NCBI GenBank assembly: GCA_046347195.1
Contig: JAXMGQ010000017.1
Span: 27,023-91,022 of the forward strand
Reading direction: 5' to 3'
Length of the DNA stretch: 64,000 nucleotides
DNA from: TMP-86 sp046347195
Lineage (GTDB): Bacteria; Pseudomonadota; Gammaproteobacteria; Steroidobacterales; Steroidobacteraceae
Both the position numbers and the translations under genes were made by a program. The notes under the pieces are model-generated. The model did no database searches and was not told the origin of the DNA. It was given only the letters and a program-made list of their open reading frames with translations. The first letter of the stretch is position 1. Every line of letters starts with the position of its first letter. This document shows, piece after piece, positions 27,192 to 36,641 of the stretch.

Positions 27192-27464
27192 CTATTTCTG
27201 CTCTTTGAGCAGTTCGTTGAGGTGATCGTGAACCGGATTCATCTTGGCGGCCTCAATTGCGTCGGCCAGCTCCGCGGGCAGCTCGTTGATGCGATACGCG
27301 CGACGTTCCAAGGCGCGTAGTCGCTGCAGTTCCGAATACTCATGCGCTGATACGAAATAGCCGCTGGTGCGCCCGTAGCTCGTAATCGCGATTGGCTCGC
27401 GCTGCGCGGCTTCTTTGTAGCGCCCGAAATTCTTGGCGAACTCGGTAGCGGTGATGGCGACCAT
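27192..27464 (-). CDS. Phd/YefM-family antitoxin
   Basis: The start at 27464 is set by a strong GGAGAAGGAA ribosome site and gives 90 residues. The N-terminus MVAITATEFAKNFGRYKEAAQREPIAITSYGRTSGYFVS is the Phd/YefM DNA-binding fold. The C-terminal half (LPAELADAIEAAKMN...LNELLKEQK) is a likely toxin-binding helix. A perfect inverted repeat at 27493-27512, just upstream, is the likely autoregulation site. The toxin gene follows 18 bases downstream. Confidence 0.75.
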   Translation of the reverse strand: MVAITATEFAKNFGRYKEAAQREPIAITSYGRTSGYFVSAHEYSELQRLRALERRAYRINELPAELADAIEAAKMNPVHDHLNELLKEQK

Positions 27465-27492
27465 GGATTCCTTCTCCAAAATACGTAACAGG

Positions 27493-27512
27493 CGTAATTT
27501 ACGGAAATTACG
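27493..27512. promoter_or_regulatory. Perfect inverted repeat upstream of antitoxin gene
   Basis: CGTAATTT-ACGG-AAATTACG has two exact 8-base arms around four bases, ending 29 bases before the antitoxin start. Antitoxins of the Phd/YefM type bind such palindromes to repress their own operon. The binding is inferred; the symmetry is seen directly. Confidence 0.6.
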
Positions 27513-27688
27513 TGCCTTAGTCAAGGATGCCCTGTACCTATCGATGGCGTCCGACCAGCCCCGCTGGATAACAGCGATAACTCGCACTTGCGCGAAGGTA
27601 CCGAATGCCGCGAACTGTGCCAGCCAATGTGCCACGGCGAAACCTTGACATTGATGGCCGTCTATAACTAATTGATTTAATTGTTTTT

Positions 27689-27722
27689 TGGTGGGCCGTG
27701 CAGGGCTCGAACCTGCGACCAA
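27689..27722. repeat. Right attachment-site copy within tRNA-Lys 3' end
   Basis: This is the intact partner of the 34-base repeat at 22846-22879 (32 of 34 positions agree). The region between the copies faces the 3' end of the tRNA, the side on which integrated elements lie. Confidence 0.7.
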
Positions 27723-27764
27723 TTCCTTAAAAGGGAACTGCTCTACCAACTGAGCTAACGGCCC
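27689..27764 (-). tRNA. tRNA-Lys (anticodon UUU)
   Basis: Read on the minus strand the 76 bases fold as a full cloverleaf: acceptor GGGCCGT/ACGGCCC, D-arm with AGTTGGTA loop, anticodon stem GTTCC/GGAAT with loop CTTTTAA (anticodon TTT), T-arm GCAGG-TTCGAGC-CCTGC and an encoded 3' CCA. It follows queC on the same strand. The same tRNA-Lys downstream of queC in Pseudomonas is a known integration site for mobile elements. Confidence 0.95.
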
Positions 27765-27839
27765 GTCGAAGGCGGGCGCGCATCATATCACGGATAATTT
27801 ACTTGAAGTAAGATATACAACTATTTGTTTTAACTGCAA

Positions 27840-28535
27840 TTAAAATTCACGCCCGCCCCGATCTGAAACGTAGCGCGTCGGATCCGCGACCCCCGCCGCC
27901 CGGAACCCTTCCGCGCGCAGCCGGCACGAATCGCAGCGCCCGCAGGCACGCCCCGCCTCATCCGCGCGATAGCAGGACACCGTCGCGCCGAAGTCCACGC
28001 CCAGCCGCAGTCCCTCGCGGATGATCTGTGCCTTCGACCACCGGATGAGGGGCGCCCGGATCCGCCATCGCTGCCCCTCGACACCGGCCTTGGTGGCGAG
28101 GTTCGCCAGATGCTCGAAGGCCTCGATGAAGGCGGGACGGCAATCCGGGTAGCCGGAATAGTCGACGGCGTTCACGCCCACGAACAGGTCATGGGCGCCG
28201 AGCACCTCGGCCCAGCCCAGCGCCAGCGCCAGGAGCTGCGTGTTGCGCGCCGGCACATAGGTGACCGGAATGCCCTTCGAAGGTGCCGTGGGCACCGCGA
28301 TGCGGCTGTCGGTGAGCGCCGAGCCGCCGATGCCCGCGAGGTCGATGCGCATGGTGCGATGTTCGAGGGCGCCGAGCGAGCGCGCCACCGCGGCGGCGGC
28401 ATCGAGTTCAGCGCGGTGCCGCTGCCCGTAATCCACCGACAGCGCATGGCACTCGAAGCCCTGTGAACGCGCGATCGCGAGGCAGGTGGCGGAGTCCAGG
28501 CCGCCCGAGAGCAGCACCACGGCGCGCGGGGTCAT
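27840..28535 (-). CDS. queC: 7-cyano-7-deazaguanine synthase QueC
   Basis: The start at 28535 gives 231 residues. The N-type pyrophosphatase loop LLSGGLDSATC, the motif VGVNAVDYSGYPDCRPAF and the zinc-binding cysteines CYRADEAGRACGRCDSC are all present. QueC turns 7-carboxy-7-deazaguanine into preQ0 with ATP and ammonia, in queuosine synthesis in the cytoplasm. It overlaps queE by 4 bases and precedes tRNA-Lys, as in many gammaproteobacteria. Confidence 0.95.
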   Translation of the reverse strand: MTPRAVVLLSGGLDSATCLAIARSQGFECHALSVDYGQRHRAELDAAAAVARSLGALEHRTMRIDLAGIGGSALTDSRIAVPTAPSKGIPVTYVPARNTQLLALALGWAEVLGAHDLFVGVNAVDYSGYPDCRPAFIEAFEHLANLATKAGVEGQRWRIRAPLIRWSKAQIIREGLRLGVDFGATVSCYRADEAGRACGRCDSCRLRAEGFRAAGVADPTRYVSDRGGREF

Positions 28536-29184
28536 CGGCCGCGCGCATCGCCCCACAGGATCTTGTGGAGCTGGAGCTGGAAGCGGACGTCGAGCCGCTC
28601 GTCGAGGATCCACTGCGCGAGATCCGCCGCCGGCACTTGGCCGAAGCTTGGCGAGAACAGCAGACCGCAGCGGCCCTGCAGACCGTGTTCGCGGATGAAT
28701 GCCCGGCTCCACTCGAAATCCGCACGCGAGCAGATCACGAACTTGAGCTGGTCCCCCGGCCCGAGCAGCGGGAGGTTCTCCAGCCGGTTGCGCGCGGCCT
28801 CACCCGAGTCCGGCGTCTTGATGTCCACCACCCGGCAGACCCGCGGATCCACGGGGCCGATGTCCAGCGCCCTGCTGGTCTCCAGCGATACCCGGTAACC
28901 GGCATCGCAGAGCTGGCGCAGCAGCGGCAGGCACGCAGGCTGTGCCAGGGGCTCCCCGCCCGTGACGCAGACGTAGCGGGCGCCGAGGCGGCCACCCGGT
29001 CCAGATTTCCGGCAGCGCCAGGAACTCGCCCTCGTGGAAGGCATGGGCGGTATCGCAGTACTGACAGCGCAGCGGGCAGCCGGTGAGGCGCACGAACACC
29101 GTGGGCTGGCCCACGGTATCCGCCTCTCCCTGCAAGGAATGGAAGATCTCGTTGATGTGCGCACGCGCGCCGCCCGCACCTCCT
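28532..29184 (-). CDS. queE: 7-carboxy-7-deazaguanine synthase QueE, frame break
   Basis: The radical-SAM protein reads INEIFHSLQGEADTV, then VRLTGCPLRCQYCDTAHAFH (iron-sulfur cysteines), then VCVTGGEPLAQPAC, VDIKTPDSGE and LQLHKILWG. A one-base break near 29000, in the LPEI..DRVAA region, separates the N- and C-terminal parts. The very start (GTG about 29184) also needs a frame change. QueE forms 7-carboxy-7-deazaguanine from the tetrahydropterin CPH4. The gene is essential for queuosine only, so true loss is possible, but similar breaks in neighbouring envelope genes suggest sequencing error. Confidence 0.85.
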
Positions 29185-29211
29185 GGCGCGAGGGCGCGGA
29201 ACCGGCGCCGC

Positions 29212-30066
29212 TCAGTGCTTCTCGCCCGCCATCTTGTCCAGCCGCTGGCGCGCCAGCCGGCCTGCGCTCGCGTCCGGAAACTGCTGCGCCACCTGCGTGA
29301 GGACTTCGCGTGCCTTCGTCCATTGCTTCAGCTCGTAGTAGCAGTACCCGGTCTTGAGCAGCGCATCGCCGAGCTTGCGGGACTGCGGATATTTCTCGCT
29401 CACCTGGTGGAAGGCCTGCAGCGCCTCCGGGTATGCCTTGGTCACATAGTACGCCTCGCCCAGCCAGTACTGCGCATTCTCGGCCAGCGGGCTCTGGGGA
29501 TAGGAGCCGAGGAATCGCCGGAACGACTGGATGGCACGATCGTACTGGCTGTTCTTGAGCAGCGCGAACGCGGCCTGATAATCGCCCTTGTCCGTGCCAT
29601 CGCCCTGGCCCGCCGCGATGCCCTCGCCTTCGGCCGGTGCTTCGGCTGCCGCCGGTGGCCTGCGCCGCCGGGGCGGGTGCGCCTGCGGCCGGGCGGCCGG
29701 CGCGCCGCCCGCCTCGCCCGACAGGCCTCCCGAGGTCGTCGGGGTGATGCCGCCGCGCGTTTCGAGGGCTTCATGCGTGCATCGAGGTCGGCGTACAGGT
29801 CGCGCTGCTGACGACGCGAAGCCTCCACGGCGTTGTTGAGCTGGTCCACCTCGTTGCGCATGGACTTGAGGTCCGCGCGCATCGCTTCCAGGTCATTGGC
29901 GAGCTGGAACAGGCCCTGGTTGGCCACCACCTTCGATGCGCGTGAGGCGGTTGTCCATGTCGTTGAGCTTGATCTGCACCGGATCCTCTTCCGGCGACAG
30001 CGTGGTGCAGGCGCCGGCGGTCAGCGCCAGTGCAGCCAGCACCAGGGCGCGCAGCGCAACGTTCAT
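29212..30066 (-). CDS. cpoB: Cell division coordinator CpoB (YbgF), frame breaks
   Basis: From the ATG at 30066 the reading gives a signal sequence with a Cys (LTAGACTTLSPEED) and then, after a frame change near 29935, a coiled coil (NQGLFQLANDLEAMRADLKSMRNEVDQLNNAVEASRRQQ). A low-complexity linker follows with a second change near 29780. C-terminal TPR repeats (AYPEALQAFHQVSEKYPQSRKL...) end at 29212. CpoB links the Tol-Pal machine to septal cell-wall synthesis in the periplasm. Its start overlaps the pal stop by 4 bases. Confidence 0.8.
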
Positions 30067-30602
30067 GGCAGCGCGACCATCTCGACACGGCGGTTCTTGG
30101 CAAAAGCCGCTTCGTCCTCGCCCTCGACGGCAGGGCGTTCCTCGCCGTAGCTGACGGTGGTGAGCTGCGAATCGGCCGCGCCCTGCAGCATCAGCGCGCG
30201 GCGAACCGCCTGTGCGCGCCGAGCCGCCGAGGCCAATGTTGTACTCGCGGGTACCGCGCTCATCCGTGTTGCCCTCGAGACGGACCTTCCAGGCCGGATG
30301 CGCGATCAGGTCCTCGCCACCGCCGTGATGATGCCGGCGTACTCGGCCTTGATCTCGACCTTGTCATAGTCGAAATAGATGATCTTGCCCGCGAGCGCCG
30401 CGGCGAGTGCCGCCGGACCTGCGGCCGAATCCCCGAACGGGGTGGCGGAGGTCTGCGCGCTGTCGGCACTCGTGCTGCCGCCGGCGTCGGCCGGCGCCTG
30501 CGAGGTCGAGCCGGAGACGTCCTTCACCGTGAGCCTCTTGGGGCATCCCGACAGGGCGAGCCCGGCCGCCACCACCATCATCACCATCCACCCTTTCTTC
30601 AT
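30063..30602 (-). CDS. pal: Peptidoglycan-associated lipoprotein Pal, frame breaks
   Basis: The start at 30602 (MKKGWMVMMVVAAGLALSGC) gives a lipobox. An OmpA-type domain follows: KIIYFDYDKVEIKAEY, then after a frame change near 30310 the segment WKVRLEGNTDERGTREYN, and after another near 30240 RRAQAVRRALMLQGA...TVSYGEERPAVEG...KNRRVEMV. Together they give 179 residues, the usual Pal size. Pal anchors the outer membrane to peptidoglycan and binds TolB. The breaks lie within the conserved fold of a normally important protein and are probably technical. Confidence 0.85.
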
Positions 30603-30642
30603 CACGACCTCCAGCTGCGATTGTCCCGATAGTGTAACGCGA

Positions 30643-31946
30643 TCACAGTGCCGCCCACGCAGGTTCGCGGACCTCACCCTCACTCGACACGAGCCGCTGC
30701 TGCACCCGCCCATCGGTGCTCACCAGCGCCAGCACCCCGCGGCCCCGGTCGCGGCTCGCGTAGATCAGCACCGCGCCGTTGGGCGCGAAGCTGGGCGACT
30801 CATCGAACCGTCCGCGGGTCAGCACCTGCACATCGCCGCGGCCCCGGAGGTCCTGTACGGCAATGTGATATCCGCTGCCATCCTGGGTCACGAAGGCGAG
30901 CTGGGACTCGTCGGGCGAGAGCCGCGGCCGCGCATTGTAGGAACCCTGGAAGGTGATCCGCTGCGGCCGGCTGCCCGGCACGAGCGACTGGCGGTAGATC
31001 TGCGGCCCGCCGGCCCGGTCGGAGGTGAAGTACAGCGTCTGGCCATCGTGCGACCATTGCGGTTCGGTGTCGATGGCAGGGTCCTCCGTGATGCGCGTGA
31101 GCCCGCCGCTGGAAAGCTCCAGCACGTAGATGTCGAGATTGCCATCGCGCGAGGACAGCGTAAGAGGGCGAGCCGCCGCCCGTCGGGAGACCAGGCCGGC
31201 GCCTGGTTGACGCCGGCCTTGGCCGACACGCGACGGCGCTCCCCGGTCTTCAGGTGCTGCACGAACACCGCGGGCAGCCGGTTCTCGAAGGACACATAGG
31301 CGAGGCTCTGGCCATCCGGCGACCAGGCCGGCGACATCAGCGGCTCTCCGGACTGCATGACCACGCGCGGATTCGCGCCATCCGCATCGGCGACGATCAG
31401 CCGGTACTGCCGGTTGGGCGCGCGCCCCGACACCGCGATGTAGGCGATGCGCGAGGCGAAGGCGCCCTTCACGCCGAGGATCTTCTCGTACACCATGTCG
31501 GCGACCTGGTGCGAGGCCAGCCGCAGGCCGGCGCGGTTCGAGGTGATCTGGAAGCCGAGCAGGCGCTGGTGGTTGAGTACGTTGAACAGCTCGAACACGA
31601 TCTGGAAGCGGTTGGCGTCCAGCGTCTGGAGCTGGCCGACGACGATGTAGTCGGTCTTGAGCGTGCGCCAGTCGTTGAAGACCACGTCCGCGCCGCGGGT
31701 GGGCTTCTCCACCATGTCGTCCCGCCCCATCGGCGCGAAGCGGCCGCTGGAGGCAAGGTCCGCGGACACCACCTGCGCGACATCGAACACCGGCGCGGCC
31801 GGGTCCGCCTCGCCAAAGGGAACGATGGCGATCGGAATGGCGTCGGCCTGGCCCTGGGTGATCTCCACGACGAGCTGAGCACGCGCCGCGCCGGCGGCGG
31901 TGAGCAGCAACAGCAGGACGAAACCAGGAAGGACGGGTCTATTCAT
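30643..31946 (-). CDS. tolB: Tol-Pal system protein TolB, one frame break
   Basis: The protein starts MNRPVLPGFVLLLLLTAAGAARA (signal peptide) and has an N-terminal domain and a six-bladed propeller with repeats such as LMSPAWSPDGQSLAYV, NQAPAWSPDGRRLAL, EPQWSHDGQTLYFTSDRAG and RPRLSPDESQLAFV. One frame change near 31145-31160 joins the two parts into about 434 residues. TolB is periplasmic and binds Pal and TolA. Its start overlaps the tolA stop by 8 bases. Confidence 0.9.
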
Positions 31947-32813
31947 TGGGCTTGAACACCAGGGTCAGTTTGCGTTGGAACAGCGCCGGGTCCGGCGGCT
32001 CGGGTAGCGGCGAGGCGCGTAACACAGCGTTCTCCACCGACTGTCGCACCGCCTCATCCCCATTGCAATCGGTGACGTGCGCGCTCGTGACCTCGCCGCC
32101 CGGCACCTGCATGACCTCGATGCGGCAGAGGATGCCGGCGCGGGCGGAAGCGGGCTTGATCCAGGCATGGGTGATGCTCGCCTGGATCGCGGCGATGTAG
32201 CTGGCGCCTTGCGGCCCGGCCTGCAGCGCGCTCAGCCGCTCTTCGTCGGCCATCTGGCGCCGAAGCTCGGATTCTCTCAGCGCCCGGGCCTTCTGGTCCG
32301 CCACCGCCTGCGCGGCAGCCTCGCGCTGCTGCTGCGCGGCGGCCTGCGCCCTGGCGTTGGCCTCGGCCTGCGCCTTCGCTGCCGCGGCCTTCTCCTGCGC
32401 GGCCGCCCGGCTGGCAGCCTGGCGAGCGGCTTCCTGCGCCTTCACCGTCGCCTGCTGCGCCTTGAGCGCCGCCGCCTGCTCGGCCGCGCGTTCCGCCGCT
32501 TCGCGCTGCGCCTGTTCGGCCGCCTGCCGCTCGCGCTCCTGCTCGGCGGCGCGCTGGCGGGCCTGCTCCTCTTCCGCCGCGCGGCATCGGCGGCGGCGCG
32601 CTCCTGCGCCTGCTGCTGTTCCTGCCGGCGATGCTGCAGGTTTCGCAGCACCTGCGCATCCACGGCCACGGCTTCGATGGACGGACCCAGCGAGGGCTGG
32701 GGCTTGCGCTCGAACCCCACGCGCGCGGCCAGGATCACGGCGAGCGCCAGTGCCGCGTGCAGCAGCACCGAGCCCAGCATGGGCCAGGAATGCTCACGCA
32801 GGGTCCCGGACAT
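31939..32813 (-). CDS. tolA: Tol-Pal system protein TolA, frame break in coiled region
   Basis: The N-terminus MSGTLREHSWPMLGSVLLHAALALAVILAARV is the single membrane anchor. A long Ala/Arg/Gln/Glu-rich helical domain follows, and the C-terminal domain (YIAAIQASITHAWIKPAS...CRIEVMQVPGGEV...LTLVFKPNE) contacts TolB and Pal. One frame change near 32580 in the repetitive helical part is needed. The start overlaps the tolR stop by 4 bases. Confidence 0.85.
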
Positions 32814-33256
32814 CAGCGCGCCGGCCCCGCCGCCTCGCGCCGCGAATGGGCCGGGGGCTTCACGGGATCGGTCAACAGGCCCACCTTGGGTGCGCCGGCC
32901 CGCTGCAGCAGGGCCATGGCCCGAACCACCGTTCCGTATGGCACGCCGGCATCGGCCCTCACCAGCACGGGCGTCTTCGCATCCCGCCGCAACACGGCGG
33001 CGACGCGCGCACCGACTTGCACCTCCGAGGCGGGCTGGTCCTGGGCCTTGCCCATGTTCAGGTACAGCCGGCCCGCCGCATCCACCGTCAGCACCAGGGG
33101 CTCGTGCTTCTGCAGGAATTCCTCATCGATGGGGTCGGCGCTGGCCTGCGGCAGTTCCACCTTCACGCCCTGGGTGAGGAGCGGCGCGGTGATCATGAAG
33201 ACGATGAGCAGCACGAGCATGACGTCGATGTAGGGCACGACGTTGATCTCGCCCAT
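32813..33256 (-). CDS. tolR: Tol-Pal system proton-channel subunit TolR
   Basis: The ExbD/TolR signature MGEINVVPYIDVMLVLLIVFMIT gives the single membrane helix with the proton-pathway Asp. A periplasmic domain follows (LTQGVKVELPQAS...VLVRADAGVPYGTVVRAM). The first ATG (33256) omits the Arg-rich stretch RRRR seen just before it in frame, so the true start may lie a few codons upstream and be hidden by a base error. TolR forms the motor with TolQ. Confidence 0.9.
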   Translation of the reverse strand: MGEINVVPYIDVMLVLLIVFMITAPLLTQGVKVELPQASADPIDEEFLQKHEPLVLTVDAAGRLYLNMGKAQDQPASEVQVGARVAAVLRRDAKTPVLVRADAGVPYGTVVRAMALLQRAGAPKVGLLTDPVKPPAHSRREAAGPAR

Positions 33257-33285
33257 CAGCCGGCGGCGTCGCGTGGCGCCGGCCT

Positions 33286-33987
33286 TCAGCGCCCCGCGGG
33301 TGCGGCGGGCGCGGCGCGCGCGCCGGCATTGCGCTGCAGGATGGTGGAGAACTCTTCCATGAAGGTGTCGAAGCGCAGTTCCAGCCGGCTCACCTGGTCG
33401 GCGAAGCGGTTGTACGCCACCACCGCGGGGATGGCGGCGAGCAGGCCGATGGCGGTGGCGATGAGCGCCTCGGCGATGCCCGGCGCCACCGCCGCGAGCG
33501 TCGCCTGCTGCACGTTGCCGAGGTTGTGGAAGGCACTCATGATGCCCCACACCGTGCCGAACAGTCCGACGTAGGGGCTGGTGGAACCCACCGTGGCCAG
33601 CATCGCGAGGTTGTGCTCGAGCCGGTCGATCTCGCGCAACTGCGCGACCCGCATCGCCCTTCGCGAGCCCTCGAGCAGCTCATCGGAGGGCAGGTTCTGC
33701 TGTCGCAGGCGGCTGAATTCCCGGAAGCCCGACTCGAAGATGCTCTCCATCCCGGTGCCCTCGCGGCCCTTGGTCTCGATGCTCCGGTACAGCTCGTTGA
33801 GGTCCCCGCCCGACCAGAAGCCGGCCTCGAACTGGTCGGCCGCACGGCGCGAGCGGCCGATGACGCCGCGCTTGCGAAGAATCACGGCCCAGGAGGCGAG
33901 CGAGGCCAGCAGCAGCAGCACCAGCACCGCCTGGACCACCGGACTTGCGCCCATGACCAGGGTCCAGACCGAGAGGTCATTGTTCAT
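33286..33987 (-). CDS. tolQ: Tol-Pal system proton-channel subunit TolQ
   Basis: The 233-residue protein has three membrane helices (about residues 18-38, 135-155 and 170-192) and the conserved blocks LATVGSTSPYVGLFGTVWGIM and GIAEALIATAIGLLAAIPAVVAYN. With TolR it forms the proton-driven motor that energises TolA and helps the outer membrane to constrict at division. It overlaps the end of ybgC by 11 bases. Confidence 0.95.
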   Translation of the reverse strand: MNNDLSVWTLVMGASPVVQAVLVLLLLASLASWAVILRKRGVIGRSRRAADQFEAGFWSGGDLNELYRSIETKGREGTGMESIFESGFREFSRLRQQNLPSDELLEGSRRAMRVAQLREIDRLEHNLAMLATVGSTSPYVGLFGTVWGIMSAFHNLGNVQQATLAAVAPGIAEALIATAIGLLAAIPAVVAYNRFADQVSRLELRFDTFMEEFSTILQRNAGARAAPAAPAGR

Positions 33988-34404
33988 CGCGCCACTCCAC
34001 GAAAAGATCCGGCGGGATCGCCCGAGGCTTCAGCGTCTGCGAGTCGAGGCAGGCCACCCGCGTCGTCGCGCGCACGAGCGGCTCGCCGGCGCGCGAGATG
34101 CCTTGGGCAAAGAAGAACGAGGCCGGCGTCATGCGCATCAGCTGCGCATCGATAAGGATCTCATCGTCGAGCTGCGCGGGGCGCAGGTACTTCACGTTCA
34201 CCTCCACCACCGCGAACTGCAGCCCGCGTTCGGTGCGCAGGCGCCACTGGTCGATGCCCAGCGCGCGCAGCCACTCGCTGCGGCAACGCTCCAGGAACTT
34301 GAGGTAGTTGGCGTAATAGACCACCCCACCGCCATCGGTGTCCTCCCAGTAGACCCTGCAGGTGATGGAGAAGTTCGGGCGATTTGCGTGGCTGTCGCCG
34401 GCCA

Positions 34405-34405
<1 letters not shown>
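33977..34405 (-). CDS. ybgC: Tol-Pal-associated acyl-CoA thioesterase YbgC
   Basis: The 142-residue hot-dog-fold protein carries the 4-hydroxybenzoyl-CoA thioesterase-type catalytic segment VYWEDTDGGGVVYYANYLKFLE, with the Asp at the DTD motif. It closes with TRVACLDSQTLKPRAIP. YbgC hydrolyses short-chain or phospholipid-related acyl-CoA esters in the cytoplasm. It overlaps ruvB at one base and tolQ by 11, in the standard ybgC-tolQRAB order. Confidence 0.93.
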
Positions 34406-35451
<1,046 letters not shown>

Positions 35452-35455
35452 GGCC

Positions 35456-36058
35456 TCACGCCCTTGCCGCGGTCTTGAGCGCGGCGCGGATCAGTTCCTC
35501 GGTGGACAGCCCGGCATCCTCCACGCCCTTGAGCAGTCGGGCCGCCTCGGGGGGCTTGTATCCCAGGGCCACCAGTGCGCCCAGCGCCTCGCCACGCACA
35601 CCCGACAGGGCGCCACCCGGCGCCGTCACCGCACCGGCAGCACCTGCGCCCGCGAGCTTCGCCACGCTGTCCTTCATTTCCACGATGACCCGCTCCGCGG
35701 TCTTCTTGCCGATGCCCGGAATGCGGGTGAGCATGGCCGCATCCTCGGACTCGATGATGCGCAGGAAGTCCTCCACGCTGGCCCCCGACAGGATCCCCAG
35801 GGCCATCTTCGGTCCGACGCCGGACACCTTGAGCAGCGCACGAAACAGACGGCGCTCCCCTTCCGTGCCGAAACCGTAGAGCACGTGTGCGTCCTCCCGC
35901 ACCACCAGGTGCGTGAACAGCGACACCGGCTCACCGGCGGCCGGCAACCCATAGAAGGTCGACATCGGCGCCTCGAGCTCATAGCCCACGCCATTGACCT
36001 CGAGCAGCAGGCCGGGCGGATGTTTCGCCGCGAGACGCCCCTTCAGGAACCCGATCAT
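35456..36058 (-). CDS. ruvA: Holliday junction DNA-binding protein RuvA
   Basis: From the ATG at 36058 the 200-residue protein begins MIGFLKGRLAAKHPPGLLLEVNGVGYE and contains the helix-hairpin-helix motifs VSGVGPKMALGIL and IPGIGKKTAERVI, plus the C-terminal domain that contacts RuvB (VALGYKPPEAARLLKGV). The longer minus-strand frame reading to 37216 is chance read-through over ruvC. It overlaps ruvC by 4 bases. Confidence 0.96.
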   Translation of the reverse strand: MIGFLKGRLAAKHPPGLLLEVNGVGYELEAPMSTFYGLPAAGEPVSLFTHLVVREDAHVLYGFGTEGERRLFRALLKVSGVGPKMALGILSGASVEDFLRIIESEDAAMLTRIPGIGKKTAERVIVEMKDSVAKLAGAGAAGAVTAPGGALSGVRGEALGALVALGYKPPEAARLLKGVEDAGLSTEELIRAALKTAARA

Positions 36059-36621
36059 CGCGCACGGCCCTGCCAGCGCAGCGCCGCCGACCAGGCGGCC
36101 CGGCCATTTCCACGCGAGGATCGCCCGACGGCCGCCACGGCCGTCACGCTGCGGCCGCGCAGCGCATGGCATACCGCCGCGGCCAGCGCGTCCGCGGCAT
36201 CGGCCGCGAGTTGTCCCTGCAGGTTCAACAGGCCCTTGACCATGAGCTGCACCTGCTCCTTGCCGGCGCCGCCCGACCCCACCACCGCCAGCTTGATCTG
36301 GCGAGGCGCGTACTCGACCACGGCGGCCTCGCAGTCGGCGAGGCCGCAGATGGCGGCGCCACGGGCCTGGCCCAGCTTCAGCGCACTGTCGACGTTGCGG
36401 TTGACGAACACCCGCTCGATGGCGATCTGCTGCGGCTGGTACTGCCCGACGAGGTCGCGCACGCTGCGGAAGATTTCCTGCAGGCGCACGCTGAACTCGC
36501 CCGCCCGCGTGCTGATGACCCCGCTGGCCACGTAGTGCAGCTTCGGGCCGGCGACGTCCACGACGCCAAAGCCGGTCCGCTGAGAACCTGGGTCGATGCC
36601 GAGTATGCGCAAGGAATTCAC
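36055..36621 (-). CDS. ruvC: Crossover junction endonuclease RuvC
   Basis: The 188-residue resolvase shows the acidic catalytic set: Asp in ILGIDPGSQRTG, Glu in IAIERVF and Asp in LAADAADALAAAVCHA. It cuts Holliday junctions handled by RuvAB. It is the first gene of a twelve-gene minus-strand run ending at queC. It diverges from relA only 20 bases away if relA starts at 36642. Confidence 0.96.
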   Translation of the reverse strand: MNSLRILGIDPGSQRTGFGVVDVAGPKLHYVASGVISTRAGEFSVRLQEIFRSVRDLVGQYQPQQIAIERVFVNRNVDSALKLGQARGAAICGLADCEAAVVEYAPRQIKLAVVGSGGAGKEQVQLMVKGLLNLQGQLAADAADALAAAVCHALRGRSVTAVAAVGRSSRGNGRAAWSAALRWQGRAR

Positions 36622-36641
36622 CGCGTTGCTTCCCGGCGGCT

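Noticed and set aside
22880..27688. Integrase or transposase gene inside the tRNA-Lys island
   Set aside because: No frame shows tyrosine recombinase, serine recombinase or DDE transposase motifs.
30560..30600. His-rich run in a plus-strand frame near the pal start, like a metal-binding tag
   Set aside because: It is the complement of the ATG-rich pal signal-peptide region (Met-Met-Val-Val codons), not a gene.
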